NCBI RefSeq assembly: GCF_021531075.1
Contig: NZ_JADYTJ010000001.1
Location: forward strand, 1 to 64,000
Reading direction: 5' to 3'
DNA length: 64,000 nucleotides
Source: Bacteroides caecigallinarum
GTDB lineage: Bacteria; Bacteroidota; Bacteroidia; Bacteroidales; Bacteroidaceae
Positions 53,683-64,000 of this stretch are shown in pieces. The notes under the pieces are model-generated. The model was not told the DNA's origin and did not search any database. It saw only the letters and a program-made list of their open reading frames with translations. Made by a program: the position numbers and the translations under genes. Every line of letters starts with the position of its first letter. Within the stretch, counting starts at the first letter, position 1.

Positions 53683-54933
53683 TTGGAAAATTCTAAAACA
53701 ACTAGAAATAGAAACAAATGCAGCTTTTGTGGCCGTACGGAAAACGAAGTGGGCTTTCTGATAACAGGTGTAAATGGCTGTATTTGCGACTCATGTGTAG
53801 AGCAGGCTCATGAAATAGTGAAAGAAGCCAATATGCACTCTCATGCAGGAAAGGGTGGAAACATCCGTTTGGAAGAATTGCCGAAACCGGCGGATATAAA
53901 GGATTTTCTTGACCAGTATGTTATAGGTCAGGATGATGCGAAAAAATATTTGTCGGTTGCTGTATATAATCATTACAAACGTCTTTTACAGGCTACCGAC
54001 AATAATGATGTGGAGATAGAAAAATCGAACATCATCATGGTTGGCGGAACAGGAACTGGAAAGACTTTGCTGGCAAGGACTATAGCTAAACTGTTGAAGG
54101 TTCCATTTACAATTGTAGATGCTACGGTGTTGACTGAGGCCGGTTATGTGGGCGAAGATATAGAAAGCCTTCTGACACGATTGCTTCAGGTGGCAGACTA
54201 TAATGTGGAGGAAGCTGAACGTGGTATTGTGTTTATAGATGAGATAGACAAAATAGCACGTAAGGGTGATAATCCTTCAATAACACGAGATGTGAGCGGT
54301 GAAGGTGTACAGCAGGGTCTGCTTAAATTGCTTGAAGGTTCTATAGTAAACGTACCGCCGCAAGGAGGAAGAAAACATCCGGATCAGAAAATGATACCGG
54401 TAAATACCAAGAATATTCTTTTTATATGCGGAGGGGCATTTGAAGGTATAGAACGTAAAATCGCACAAAGACTTAATACAAATGTGGTGGGTTATAACTC
54501 TGTTAAGGAGGCTGTTAAGATAGACCGTAGCAATATGATGCAGTATATTGCACCGCAGGACTTGAAATCGTTTGGATTAATTCCTGAAATTATCGGTCGT
54601 CTTCCTATATTGACATATCTTAATCCTCTTGACAGAAATGCATTGCGCAACATATTGACAGAACCGAAGAATTCTATTATAAAACAATATATCAAGCTTT
54701 TGGAAATGGACGGGGTGAAACTTGTTTTCCAGCCTGAAGTGTTGGAATATATTGTTGACAAGGCTGTAGAATACAAATTGGGAGCACGCGGACTGAGGTC
54801 TATCGTTGAAACTATAATGATAGACGTTATGTATAGCGTACCGTCAAAGAATGTCAGCGAATTTGTTGTGACACTTGATTATGCTAAAGAGCAGATGGAA
54901 AAGTCAAATATCTCGCGTTTGCAGTCGGTTTGA
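53683..54933 (+). CDS. clpX: ATP-dependent Clp protease ATPase subunit ClpX
   Basis: AAA+ unfoldase that feeds ClpP, 416 residues. The N-terminal zinc domain has Cys13, Cys16, Cys35 and Cys38. Walker A is GGTGTGKT (121-128) and Walker [11 protein letters not shown]. The sensor and C-terminal AAA small domain ([11 protein letters not shown]) are present. The start is a TTG: the zinc domain begins within 13 residues and no in-frame ATG precedes it. Homologues start at the same place. Confidence 0.97.
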   Translation: MENSKTTRNRNKCSFCGRTENEVGFLITGVNGCICDSCVEQAHEIVKEANMHSHAGKGGNIRLEELPKPADIKDFLDQYVIGQDDAKKYLSVAVYNHYKRLLQATDNNDVEIEKSNIIMVGGTGTGKTLLARTIAKLLKVPFTIVDATVLTEAGYVGEDIESLLTRLLQVADYNVEEAERGIVFIDEIDKIARKGDNPSITRDVSGEGVQQGLLKLLEGSIVNVPPQGGRKHPDQKMIPVNTKNILFICGGAFEGIERKIAQRLNTNVVGYNSVKEAVKIDRSNMMQYIAPQDLKSFGLIPEIIGRLPILTYLNPLDRNALRNILTEPKNSIIKQYIKLLEMDGVKLVFQPEVLEYIVDKAVEYKLGARGLRSIVETIMIDVMYSVPSKNVSEFVVTLDYAKEQMEKSNISRLQSV

Positions 54934-54983
54934 TTTTTTTGAAAGAAAAAATGCATGTTTACATGATTTTTTTTCTCCTTTTG

Positions 54984-55016
54984 TTTGCGTAATATTGAAA
55001 GTTGTTTATAACTTTG
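54984..55016 (+). promoter_or_regulatory. recQ promoter
   Basis: TTTG (54984-54987), 21 bases, TAACTTTG (55009-55016): an exact Bacteroidetes promoter, 53 bases before recQ. Confidence 0.7.
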
Positions 55017-55068
55017 TTACATAAGAACTTTTCAGTATTTCATAAAATCATTAAATTCATAGGAAGCA

Positions 55069-57252
55069 ATGGCGGAAAAAATCAATTTGACAGAGCAGTT
55101 GAAGAAATATTTCGGTTTCGATACTTTCAAAGGGAATCAAGAAGCTATTATCAGAAGTCTTCTTGAAGGTAATGATACTTTTGTATTGATGCCAACCGGG
55201 GGTGGAAAATCGCTGTGTTACCAGTTGCCTTCACTCTTGATGGAAGGAACAGCAATTGTCATTTCGCCGCTCATTGCACTTATGAAAAATCAGGTAGATG
55301 CTATGCGCAATTTCAGCGAGGAGGATGGAGTGGCTCATTTTATAAACTCTTCTCTTTCCAAATCTGCCATTGATCAGGTCAAGTCGGATATATCATCTGG
55401 GAAAACCAAATTGCTATATGTGGCTCCGGAGTCACTGACTAAAGAAGAAAATGTGGACTTCCTGAAGCATGTGAAAATATCTTTCTATGCCATTGATGAG
55501 GCTCACTGTATATCAGAGTGGGGACATGACTTCAGACCTGAATATCGCAGGATTAGACCTATAATAAATGAAATAGGTAAGGCTCCTGTTATAGCACTGA
55601 CTGCAACCGCAACTCCAAAAGTGAAGATGGATATCCAAAAGAATCTGGGTATGACAGAGGCTAAGGAATTTAAATCTTCATTCAATCGTCCTAACCTTTA
55701 TTATGAAGTACGTCTGAAAACAAATAATATTGATCGCGATATTATCAAGTTTATCAAGCAGAATCCTGATAAATCGGGAATTATTTATTGCTTGAGCAGA
55801 AAAAAGGTAGAGGAACTGGCTGAAATACTTGTAGCAAATGGTATAAAGGCAAGACCATATCATGCAGGTATGGACGCTGCGACACGAAATACCAATCAGG
55901 ATGATTTCTTGAAAGAAAATATAGATGTGATAGTAGCAACGATAGCTTTCGGTATGGGTATTGACAAACCGGATGTGAGATATGTGTTGCACTATGATAT
56001 TCCAAAAAGCCTTGAGGGGTATTATCAGGAAACAGGACGCGCGGGAAGAGACGGTGGAGAAGGACAGTGTATAGCATTCTATTCGAACAAGGATTTACAG
56101 AAACTTGAAAAGTTCATGCAGGGTAAACCTGTATCTGAACAGGAAATAGGCAAGCAGCTTTTGCTGGAGACGGCGGCGTATGCTGAATCGTCATTATGCA
56201 GAAGAAAAATATTGATGCACTATTTCGGTGAGGAATATACTGAAGATAATTGTGGTAATTGTGATAACTGTTTAAATCCCAAAAAACAAGTGGAGGCTCA
56301 GGAATTATTGTGTGCAGTGATTGAAACAATCATTGCTGTAAAGGAAAATTTCAAACAAGATTATATTATTGATGTATTGCTAGGTAAAGAAACGTCAGAA
56401 GTGCTGGCTCATAAACATGACGAACTTGAAGTGTTTGGCTCGGGAATGGGTGAAGAAGAACGTTTGTGGAATTCGGTGATACGTCAGGCTCTTATAGCTG
56501 GATATCTGGTAAAGGATGTTGAAAACTATGGATTGCTGAAAGTTACTCCTAGTGGACATAAATTCCTCAAGAGTCCTAAATCTTTCAAGATAGTGGAAGA
56601 TACGGATTTCGATGAGGATGAAGTGGAAGAAACACCGATGAGGGGAGGTGCCTCATGTGCTGTTGACCCGGTTCTTTATTCGATGCTGAAAGATTTAAGA
56701 AAGAAAATGTCCAAGAAGTTGGATGTGCCGCCATACGTAATCTTCCAGGATCCTTCATTGGAGGCTATGGCTACAATCTATCCTGTGACATTGGAAGAAC
56801 TGCAGAATATACCTGGTGTGGGTGCAGGAAAGGCAAAGCGTTACGGACAGGAATTCTGTGATTTGATAAAGACTCACTGCGAAGAAAACGAGATTGACAG
56901 GCCGGAAGATTTGAGGGTGCGTACAGTAGCCAATAAGTCAAAACTAAAAGTCTCGATAATACAGAGCATTGACCGTAAGGTGGCACTTGATGATATTGCA
57001 GTGGCCAAAGGTATTGACTTTGTGGATCTGCTGGATGAGGTTGAGGCTATTGTGTATTCTGGAACAAAACTTAATATTGACTACTTCCTTGAAGAAATTA
57101 TGGATGAAGACCATATGCTCGATATATATGATTATTTCAAGGAATCGGAAACGGACGATATTGAAGATGCAATGGAAGAACTTGGTGATGACTATACCGA
57201 AGAGGAAATCAGATTAGTTAGAATCAAGTTTATTTCAGAAATGGCGAATTAA
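55069..57252 (+). CDS. recQ: ATP-dependent DNA helicase RecQ
   Basis: 3'-5' helicase for recombination and fork repair, 727 residues. Walker A is TGGGKS (43-48), the DEAH box is at 143-146 and the second helicase lobe ends near 340. The RecQ zinc region has CRRKILMHYFGEE and CGNCDNC. A winged-helix domain and an HRDC domain (about 535-615) follow. The C-terminal 110 residues, acidic and helical, are extra to the E. coli form. Confidence 0.97.
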   Translation: MAEKINLTEQLKKYFGFDTFKGNQEAIIRSLLEGNDTFVLMPTGGGKSLCYQLPSLLMEGTAIVISPLIALMKNQVDAMRNFSEEDGVAHFINSSLSKSAIDQVKSDISSGKTKLLYVAPESLTKEENVDFLKHVKISFYAIDEAHCISEWGHDFRPEYRRIRPIINEIGKAPVIALTATATPKVKMDIQKNLGMTEAKEFKSSFNRPNLYYEVRLKTNNIDRDIIKFIKQNPDKSGIIYCLSRKKVEELAEILVANGIKARPYHAGMDAATRNTNQDDFLKENIDVIVATIAFGMGIDKPDVRYVLHYDIPKSLEGYYQETGRAGRDGGEGQCIAFYSNKDLQKLEKFMQGKPVSEQEIGKQLLLETAAYAESSLCRRKILMHYFGEEYTEDNCGNCDNCLNPKKQVEAQELLCAVIETIIAVKENFKQDYIIDVLLGKETSEVLAHKHDELEVFGSGMGEEERLWNSVIRQALIAGYLVKDVENYGLLKVTPSGHKFLKSPKSFKIVEDTDFDEDEVEETPMRGGASCAVDPVLYSMLKDLRKKMSKKLDVPPYVIFQDPSLEAMATIYPVTLEELQNIPGVGAGKAKRYGQEFCDLIKTHCEENEIDRPEDLRVRTVANKSKLKVSIIQSIDRKVALDDIAVAKGIDFVDLLDEVEAIVYSGTKLNIDYFLEEIMDEDHMLDIYDYFKESETDDIEDAMEELGDDYTEEEIRLVRIKFISEMAN

Positions 57253-57265
57253 AAAATATTGGTTT

Positions 57266-57301
57266 AGCTTCGTCTGCCTTTGAGGCGGACGAAGCTTTTT
57301 T
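57266..57301 (+). terminator. recQ terminator
   Basis: 14-bp stem (57266-57279 with 57283-57296, one G-U pair), 3-base loop, T-run to 57301. Confidence 0.9.
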
Positions 57302-57333
57302 GTCATAAAAATATGTTAATGTGCTTTTTGCTA

Positions 57334-57365
57334 TTTATATAATTCGTATAAAAATAGTATATTTG
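57334..57365 (+). promoter_or_regulatory. guaB promoter
   Basis: TTTA (57334-57337), 20 bases, TATATTTG (57358-57365), 31 bases before the guaB start. Confidence 0.6.
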
Positions 57366-57390
57366 CACGCAATAATAATCAAAAGCATAA

Positions 57391-58872
<1,482 letters not shown>

Positions 58873-58894
58873 TAAAAATAAGGATATTTGTGTT

Positions 58895-58946
58895 GGCATG
58901 GATCGTATATAATGCGCTTACGCTTATGTATGATTCATGCCTTTTT
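58895..58946 (+). terminator. guaB terminator
   Basis: A long imperfect hairpin, with ggcatg (58895-58900) at the base pairing catgcc (58936-58941) and about 20 bp in all, followed by T-run 58942-58946. It ends before the preferred start of the next gene. Confidence 0.8.
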
Positions 58947-58954
58947 ATTTGTGT

Positions 58955-60127
58955 ATGACAAGATTTGTTTTCATAGCTATTATTCTTGTTTTTTTTACTA
59001 GAAGTTTATATTCGAATGAACCTTCTCATTCTGTTGATAAAATTCTGATGAAGATTGGAGGAGAAACAGTCTATCTCTCTGAATTTGAAACTCTATATTC
59101 TGATATTAGGAAAAATAAGGATTGCTCCGTGGAAGAATATTTTCATTATTTTCTGAAATATAAGTTGAAAATATTCGATGCAAAAAGACAGGGGCTTGAT
59201 AAAAGTGCTGAGTATACAGACGAATGTGAAAGACTAAAGCATTGTTTACATGCTAAAGATGGAATGTCTGTAAATAAAGTTCGTGTATTGACTTATAAAG
59301 TCAGACAGGACGAAGGGCTCTCATATGCTTTCAAGGTTATGAAGGAAGTTTATGATAATCTCCAGACAGGAGCAGACTGGAATGATGTGTGTAGCTGTAT
59401 TAAAGATCCAAGATTTTCCTGTAGGGTAGAGCATGATATGAGTTCTCTGTTGACAGAAGAGCGTATGGAACTTGATAAAATTCACGGTTCCGGTTTCTCC
59501 GAACCATTTGTTTCGCCTGTAGGAGTTAATATTTTATTGAAGTCGGATGATGAAAACTGTTCAGTAGAGTTATTGGGAAATGCTGATGACGCTATATTGG
59601 TTTCACTTTGGAATGAGCACCATTCAGAAGATTTATATAGCTGGTCGGAAGCCGATTTGCAGGAGTTTTTTAGGACGAACAGAAAGAAATATCTATGGGA
59701 ATTGCCTCATTACAAGGGTGGAGTCATTCATTGTAAAAACAAGAAGGCTGCTAGAAAAATAAAGAAAAAACTAAAGAAACTCCCTATGGATTGCTGGGAA
59801 GGTAAGTTATCCGAACTGAAAGAAAAGGATGTAACATATGATGCTATGGTTGAAACAGGATTTTTCCAGATAGGTGAAAATGTGTATGTAGATAAGCTTG
59901 TCTTTAAATGTGGTGACTATAAACCGAAGGAAAATTATCCATATGCTTTTGTTTTAGGAAAATGTCTTGACTATATGCCCGATTCTTATAGTGATGTTTA
60001 CGATGTTCTGGTTCAGGACTATATACAGAAACATGAAGAACTGTATTTTGAAAATCTGGAACGTGAATTTAGGGTAGAAAAGTATATAGACGTTTTAAAA
60101 ACAGTTAATTCTGATGGAAGTAATTGA
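58955..60127 (+). CDS. Periplasmic SurA/PpiC-like protein, divergent
   Basis: Exported protein of about 390 residues with an uncleaved-looking signal segment (FVFIAIILVFFTRSLYS). The part after the signal (VDKILMKIGGETVYLSEFETLY) resembles the SurA N-terminal region, and the remainder resembles a decayed parvulin domain. I see no intact parvulin active-site motif. It may be a chaperone without isomerase activity. The ATG at 58955 is preferred over 58937, which lies in the terminator hairpin. First of three related genes. Confidence 0.75.
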   Translation: MTRFVFIAIILVFFTRSLYSNEPSHSVDKILMKIGGETVYLSEFETLYSDIRKNKDCSVEEYFHYFLKYKLKIFDAKRQGLDKSAEYTDECERLKHCLHAKDGMSVNKVRVLTYKVRQDEGLSYAFKVMKEVYDNLQTGADWNDVCSCIKDPRFSCRVEHDMSSLLTEERMELDKIHGSGFSEPFVSPVGVNILLKSDDENCSVELLGNADDAILVSLWNEHHSEDLYSWSEADLQEFFRTNRKKYLWELPHYKGGVIHCKNKKAARKIKKKLKKLPMDCWEGKLSELKEKDVTYDAMVETGFFQIGENVYVDKLVFKCGDYKPKENYPYAFVLGKCLDYMPDSYSDVYDVLVQDYIQKHEELYFENLEREFRVEKYIDVLKTVNSDGSN

Positions 60128-60163
60128 TTTATACAGTATCTTCGTTCAATAATTTATAGAAAG

Positions 60164-61027
60164 ATGTGTAATAGACGTTTCTTAAGTCTGATTCCGGGTA
60201 TAGTATTGTCGTTATACAGCTGTACCGAAGCGATAGACCACAAAGGGAGAACACCTTTGGTTCAGATAGACAAAGACTTCCTTTATAAAGAGGATGTTGT
60301 GTCTTTAATTCCACCAGGTGTATCTGAGGAAGATAGTACGGAAATGGCTGAAAAATATATCAGGAGTTGGATTGACGATATTCTCCTTTATAAAAAAGCA
60401 GAGGGAAATATTCCTGACAATGATAAGATAGACGAACTGGTGAAAGCATATAGGAAAACCTTGATTACCCATTCTTATATTGAACAGATAGTGGGGCAGG
60501 AGGTGGAAGGAAATATTTCTGATACTGAAATAGTAAAGTATTATGATGACAACAAGGACATATTTCTTGCCACTGAACCATATGTGAAAGGACTTTATAT
60601 AAAGGTTCCAAACACTGCTTCCGGTATATCGCAGGTAAGGCATTGGTATAAGGATTCCTCGGAAACTTCAATTGACAGGTTGGAGAAATATGGCCTTAGA
60701 AATGCAGTCGATTATGAGTATTTCTATGATAGATGGAGACCCTTGAATGAGATTCTGTTAAGGCTGCCTGTAAGTGATGCCGATAAGAAGAAGTTTGAAA
60801 AAGAAAGAAATATTGAAGTTAGCGATTCGGCATTCCATTATTTTCTGCATGTAGATGAGTATCTTGGAGAGGGAGAGGTATTGCCTTTGGAATATGCAGA
60901 AAAGGAAATTAGGGAAATATTAATGAATATAAAGAGGATAGAATTTATATCAAGAATGAAGGAAGACTTGTATAACGAAGCCTCTTATAATAATGATATA
61001 AAATATTTTAATGGCTCAAATGAATAA
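60164..61027 (+). CDS. SurA-like periplasmic lipoprotein
   Basis: Lipoprotein of 287 residues with a lipobox ending at Cys20 (LYSC). The mature part is helical and charged and resembles the SurA/PpiC N-terminal domain (AEKYIRSWIDDILLYKKAEGN and the repeat-like YRKTLITHSYIEQIVGQEVEG). A complete parvulin domain is not evident. It follows the first SurA-like gene by 36 bases and overlaps the next, so the three are probably translated together. Confidence 0.75.
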   Translation: MCNRRFLSLIPGIVLSLYSCTEAIDHKGRTPLVQIDKDFLYKEDVVSLIPPGVSEEDSTEMAEKYIRSWIDDILLYKKAEGNIPDNDKIDELVKAYRKTLITHSYIEQIVGQEVEGNISDTEIVKYYDDNKDIFLATEPYVKGLYIKVPNTASGISQVRHWYKDSSETSIDRLEKYGLRNAVDYEYFYDRWRPLNEILLRLPVSDADKKKFEKERNIEVSDSAFHYFLHVDEYLGEGEVLPLEYAEKEIREILMNIKRIEFISRMKEDLYNEASYNNDIKYFNGSNE

Positions 61028-62393
61028 ATTAAATGTCAAAAAAGTAAGTTTATTCCTGCTTCTGATGATTGTGGGATTAACGGTTAAAGCCCAGGACAAT
61101 GTTATTGACGAAGTCGTTTGGGTAGTAGGAGATGAAGCAATTCTTAAATCAGACGTTGAAAATGAACGACTGAATGCACAATATGAAGGAAGACGTTTCG
61201 ATGGTGACCCGTATTGTGTTATTCCTGAAGAATTGGCTGTTCAGAAGTTATTCTTGCACCAGGCCGAGATAGATAGTATTGAGATTTCAGAACAGGAAGT
61301 GCTCCAGAAAGTGGAACAACAGACTGCTTGGCTTATAGATCAAATCGGTTCGAAAGAAAAGATGGAAGAATATTATAACAAGACATCTACCCAGATTCGT
61401 GAAATGCTCAGGGAAAATATCCGAAACGGACTCATTGTGCAGCAAATGCAGCGTGAACTGGTGGGCGATATAAAACTAACTCCGGCGGAAGTGAGAAATT
61501 ATTTTAAGAATCTGCCTGCAGACAGCATCCCTAGTATACCTACACAGGTAGAGGTGCAAATAATTATCCGCGAGCCAAAGATTAAAGAAGAGGAAATAGA
61601 ACGGGTTAAGAAAAAACTGCGTGACTTTACAGAACAAATATATAAGGGTGAGTCTTCATTCTCCGTTTTGGCTATGTATTATTCCGAGGACCCGGGGTCT
61701 GCACGTCGTGGTGGTGAATACGGATTTACGGGTAGAGGAGAATTGACTCCGGAATTTGCAAATGTGATATTCAACATGACTGACCCGAAAAAGATTTCAA
61801 AAGTGTTTGAAACTGAATACGGTTATCACATAGCACAGCTGATAGAAAAACGAGGTGACCGTGTAAGTTATCGTCATATATTGATGAAACCAAAAGTGGA
61901 TGAGGCTGAAATAGAAGAGGCATTGAACAAACTGGACACTTTGGCTAATGATATCAGAAAAGGAAAGGTTACTTTCGATGAAGCTGCTACATGGGTGTCG
62001 CAGGATAAAGATACAAAAAACAATCATGGACTATTGGCCAATCCTCAGACTGGAACTTCACGATTTGAAATGCAACATCTGGCCGGACTCGTTTCGCAGG
62101 AAGTGGCGAAAGTTGTAGAAGGAATGCAGATTGGAGAAATATCAAAACCTTTCACTATGATAAATTCTAAAGGTAAAGAGGTTTGTGCAATAGTCAAACT
62201 GAAAAACAGAATTGATGCTCACAAGGCTACTATAACCGAGGACTACCAAAGACTGAAAAGTATGGTTACTGCCAAGCGTAGTGAAGAAATAATTCAGAAA
62301 TGGATTGTAGAGAAACAGAAAAATACATATGTCCGTATCAATCCAAGTTGGAGAAAATGTGACTTTAAATATCCGGGATGGATTAAGAATTGA
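61020..62393 (+). CDS. surA: Peptidylprolyl isomerase SurA
   Basis: Periplasmic chaperone and isomerase for outer membrane proteins. A signal peptide is clear (VSLFLLLMIVGLTVKAQ). The N-terminal domain starts NVIDEVVWVVGDEAILKSDVE, and two parvulin domains follow; the first contains YYSEDPGSARRGGEYGFTGRGEL. This is the best preserved member of the group. The start at 61020 is chosen; an ATG at 61011 adds three residues. It overlaps the preceding lipoprotein gene. Confidence 0.93.
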   Translation: MNKLNVKKVSLFLLLMIVGLTVKAQDNVIDEVVWVVGDEAILKSDVENERLNAQYEGRRFDGDPYCVIPEELAVQKLFLHQAEIDSIEISEQEVLQKVEQQTAWLIDQIGSKEKMEEYYNKTSTQIREMLRENIRNGLIVQQMQRELVGDIKLTPAEVRNYFKNLPADSIPSIPTQVEVQIIIREPKIKEEEIERVKKKLRDFTEQIYKGESSFSVLAMYYSEDPGSARRGGEYGFTGRGELTPEFANVIFNMTDPKKISKVFETEYGYHIAQLIEKRGDRVSYRHILMKPKVDEAEIEEALNKLDTLANDIRKGKVTFDEAATWVSQDKDTKNNHGLLANPQTGTSRFEMQHLAGLVSQEVAKVVEGMQIGEISKPFTMINSKGKEVCAIVKLKNRIDAHKATITEDYQRLKSMVTAKRSEEIIQKWIVEKQKNTYVRINPSWRKCDFKYPGWIKN

Positions 62394-62422
62394 TAAATTT
62401 ACATTATTGCCTTAAAGACAGG

Positions 62423-64000
62423 ATGTTTGATAAAAAGAAGAAAATAATGTCATTTGGCGGGCAGAGGGTGCTAGTATTTTGTGCTCTCTGCCTGTTGGGC
62501 TTTTGCCTGGCTGTTGCAAATATGCAGAATGGCAGAACACAGATGCAGCCAAAACAAAAGAGTAAGGTATATTTGTTGCGTGCCGATAAACTGAGAAAGG
62601 ATGCTGCTCATCCTGATGCACAGGTCGTAGTAGGAAATGTGGTTTTCCGTCACGACAGTGTGTATATGTATTGCGACAGTGCGTATTATTACGACAAGAT
62701 AAACTCTTTCGAGGCTTTCAGTAACGTAAAGATAGAACAGGGCGATACTTTGTTCCTTTATGGTGACAAGTTGTATTACGACGGATTTACGCAGATTGCA
62801 CAGATGAGAATGAATGTAAGGATGGAAAACAGGACTACCACTCTGCTTACGGATAGTTTGAATTATGACAGAATATTCAATCTAGGCTATTTTTTTGACG
62901 GAGGTACTATGATGGACGACCAGAATGTCCTTACTTCGGAGTGGGGGGAGTACAGTCCGGCAACAAAGTTGTCTGTTTTCTACTACAATGTGAAACTTGA
63001 GAACCCGCAGTTCACAATGTTGTCCGATACACTTAAGTACAGCACTCTTACAAAGGTTGCAAATATTGTAGGGCCTTCGGATATTTACAGCGACGATAAT
63101 TACATCTACTCCGAGTCAGGGTATTATGATACACAGACGGGGAAGGCAGATTTGTACCAACGTTCTGTGTTGACAAGCGACAGCAAAAAACTTACTGGCG
63201 ACTCTTTGTTCTATGACAGAAATACCGGAATTGGTGAAGCTTTCTCAAATATAGTGATGACTGATACTGTCAACAAAAACATGATGTTGGGAGATTATGG
63301 TTATTATAACGAAAAGTTGAAGAATGCTTTCGTCACAAAGAATGCTATAGCAATAGATTATTCACAGGGTGACAGCCTTTTCCTTCATGCTGATACTCTA
63401 AGCATGAATACGTTTCATCTTGACACAGACTCTATGTACCGCGAGGTTAGAGCCTATCATAAGGTAAGATTCTACAGAACTGATGTTCAGGGGGTGGCAG
63501 ATTCATTGGTGTTCTCTTCTAAAGATTCATGTCTGATTATGTATAAGGATCCTGTTCTTTGGAACGAAAACCAGCAGTTATTGGGAGAGCAGATTAATAT
63601 ATATATGAACGACAGTACCATAGACTGGGCGCACATTATCAACCAAGCTCTTTCTGTAGAACAGATTCCGGTAGATACAACATTGTTCAATCAGATATCC
63701 GGAAAAGAAGTCAAGGCATATTTTGAGGACGGACTTATGGAAAAGGTAGAGGTTATAGGTTCTGTCAGACTTGTGTATTATCCTATGGATTCCGACAGCC
63801 TTTTGATAGGAATGAATGTGTCCGAGACCAGCCAGCTTGACATCTATCTGGAAAATCAACAGCTTGAACGTATGGTTATGAGTCCTAAATCGAATGGAAC
63901 ACTCTATCCAATGTCGCAGAAACCGGTAGAAAAGAGTCATCTTGATAATTTTGTTTGGTTCGACTATATTCGTCCTCTCAATAAGAAGGACATATTTATA
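62423..64000 (+). CDS. OstA/LptA-like protein, 3' end outside window
   Basis: Open from the ATG at 62423 to the window end (526 codons), so the C-terminus is missing. A signal-anchor region (VLVFCALCLLGFCLAVA) is followed by an OstA-like N-terminal domain. The pattern of short beta repeats (for example VVVGNVVFRHDSVYMYCDSA and FSNVKIEQGDTLFLYGDKL) is that of the LptA/OstA jellyroll bridge that carries LPS across the periplasm. Downstream of surA it fits an envelope-building operon. Confidence 0.88.
   Translation, partial: MFDKKKKIMSFGGQRVLVFCALCLLGFCLAVANMQNGRTQMQPKQKSKVYLLRADKLRKDAAHPDAQVVVGNVVFRHDSVYMYCDSAYYYDKINSFEAFSNVKIEQGDTLFLYGDKLYYDGFTQIAQMRMNVRMENRTTTLLTDSLNYDRIFNLGYFFDGGTMMDDQNVLTSEWGEYSPATKLSVFYYNVKLENPQFTMLSDTLKYSTLTKVANIVGPSDIYSDDNYIYSESGYYDTQTGKADLYQRSVLTSDSKKLTGDSLFYDRNTGIGEAFSNIVMTDTVNKNMMLGDYGYYNEKLKNAFVTKNAIAIDYSQGDSLFLHADTLSMNTFHLDTDSMYREVRAYHKVRFYRTDVQGVADSLVFSSKDSCLIMYKDPVLWNENQQLLGEQINIYMNDSTIDWAHIINQALSVEQIPVDTTLFNQISGKEVKAYFEDGLMEKVEVIGSVRLVYYPMDSDSLLIGMNVSETSQLDIYLENQQLERMVMSPKSNGTLYPMSQKPVEKSHLDNFVWFDYIRPLNKKDIFI

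Noticed and set aside
54941-54975. Terminator after clpX
   Set aside because: Only CATG-ttta-CATG pairs well, with mismatches before the A/T arms; too weak to call.
62412-62653. Minus-strand ORFs over the start of the OstA-like gene
   Set aside because: They lie opposite a clear coding frame with signal sequence and OstA repeats.

Overview
This 64 kb window is chromosomal DNA of a Bacteroidales bacterium, most likely a Bacteroides/Phocaeicola relative. The evidence is low GC content with AT-rich spacers, Bacteroidetes-type promoters (TTTG, 19-21 bases, TAnnTTTG), the lipoprotein TamA variant TamL, the OstA-like/SurA cluster, and the yceD-rpmF-fabH-era-der gene order. It is mostly core genome. 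One complete insertion sequence is the only clear mobile element. I saw no CRISPR array, prophage, tRNA or conjugative module.

Layout. 1-330: the end of an rRNA operon (5S rRNA and its terminator). 363-6405 (minus): rnc, fabF and acpP, then pdxB, an MsbA-like exporter and a gamma-carbonic-anhydrase-like protein. 6560-6770: a plus-strand promoter and a strong terminator with no ORF between them, a candidate small RNA. 6788-9975: a SUI1-type factor, the redox regulator rex, an FAA hydrolase, ispF and menA. 10247-14061: an unrecognised outer membrane protein and a hybrid histidine kinase. 14083-24590 (minus): MATE transporter, M16 peptidase, lipoprotein cyclophilin, TamL and TamB. 24719-29203: a sugar-nucleotide transferase, a KdgK-type kinase, ackA and pta. 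29447-35572: lrgA/lrgB, a DUF2156 and a GNAT protein, cdaA, folP and murF. 35663-42551: a Cof-type phosphatase, proB, an XRE-cupin regulator with an acyl-CoA ligase, and two tandem nagA genes. 42897-47081: yceD, rpmF, fabH, era, der. 47154-48834: an IS1182-like element. 48840-57252: mlaF, mlaE, lptB, tig, clpP, clpX, recQ. 57397-64000: guaB, three SurA-type periplasmic folding factors and an OstA/LptA-like protein cut by the window end.

Several clusters serve the envelope. They include TamB/TamL, MlaEF, LptB, the SurA group with OstA, and MurF; CdaA makes c-di-AMP, which is often tied to wall homeostasis. Others serve fatty acid synthesis (acpP, fabF, fabH), fermentation (pta-ackA, rex) and protein quality control (tig, clpP, clpX).

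The least explained signals are the candidate small RNA near 6600, a nested 79-base inverted repeat between ackA and the sugar kinase, a perfect 40-base palindrome in a divergent spacer, and an AT-rich repeat that supplies the C-terminus of FolP. The insertion sequence sits in the T-tract of the der terminator. I found no gene set here that is clearly a wholly new system.
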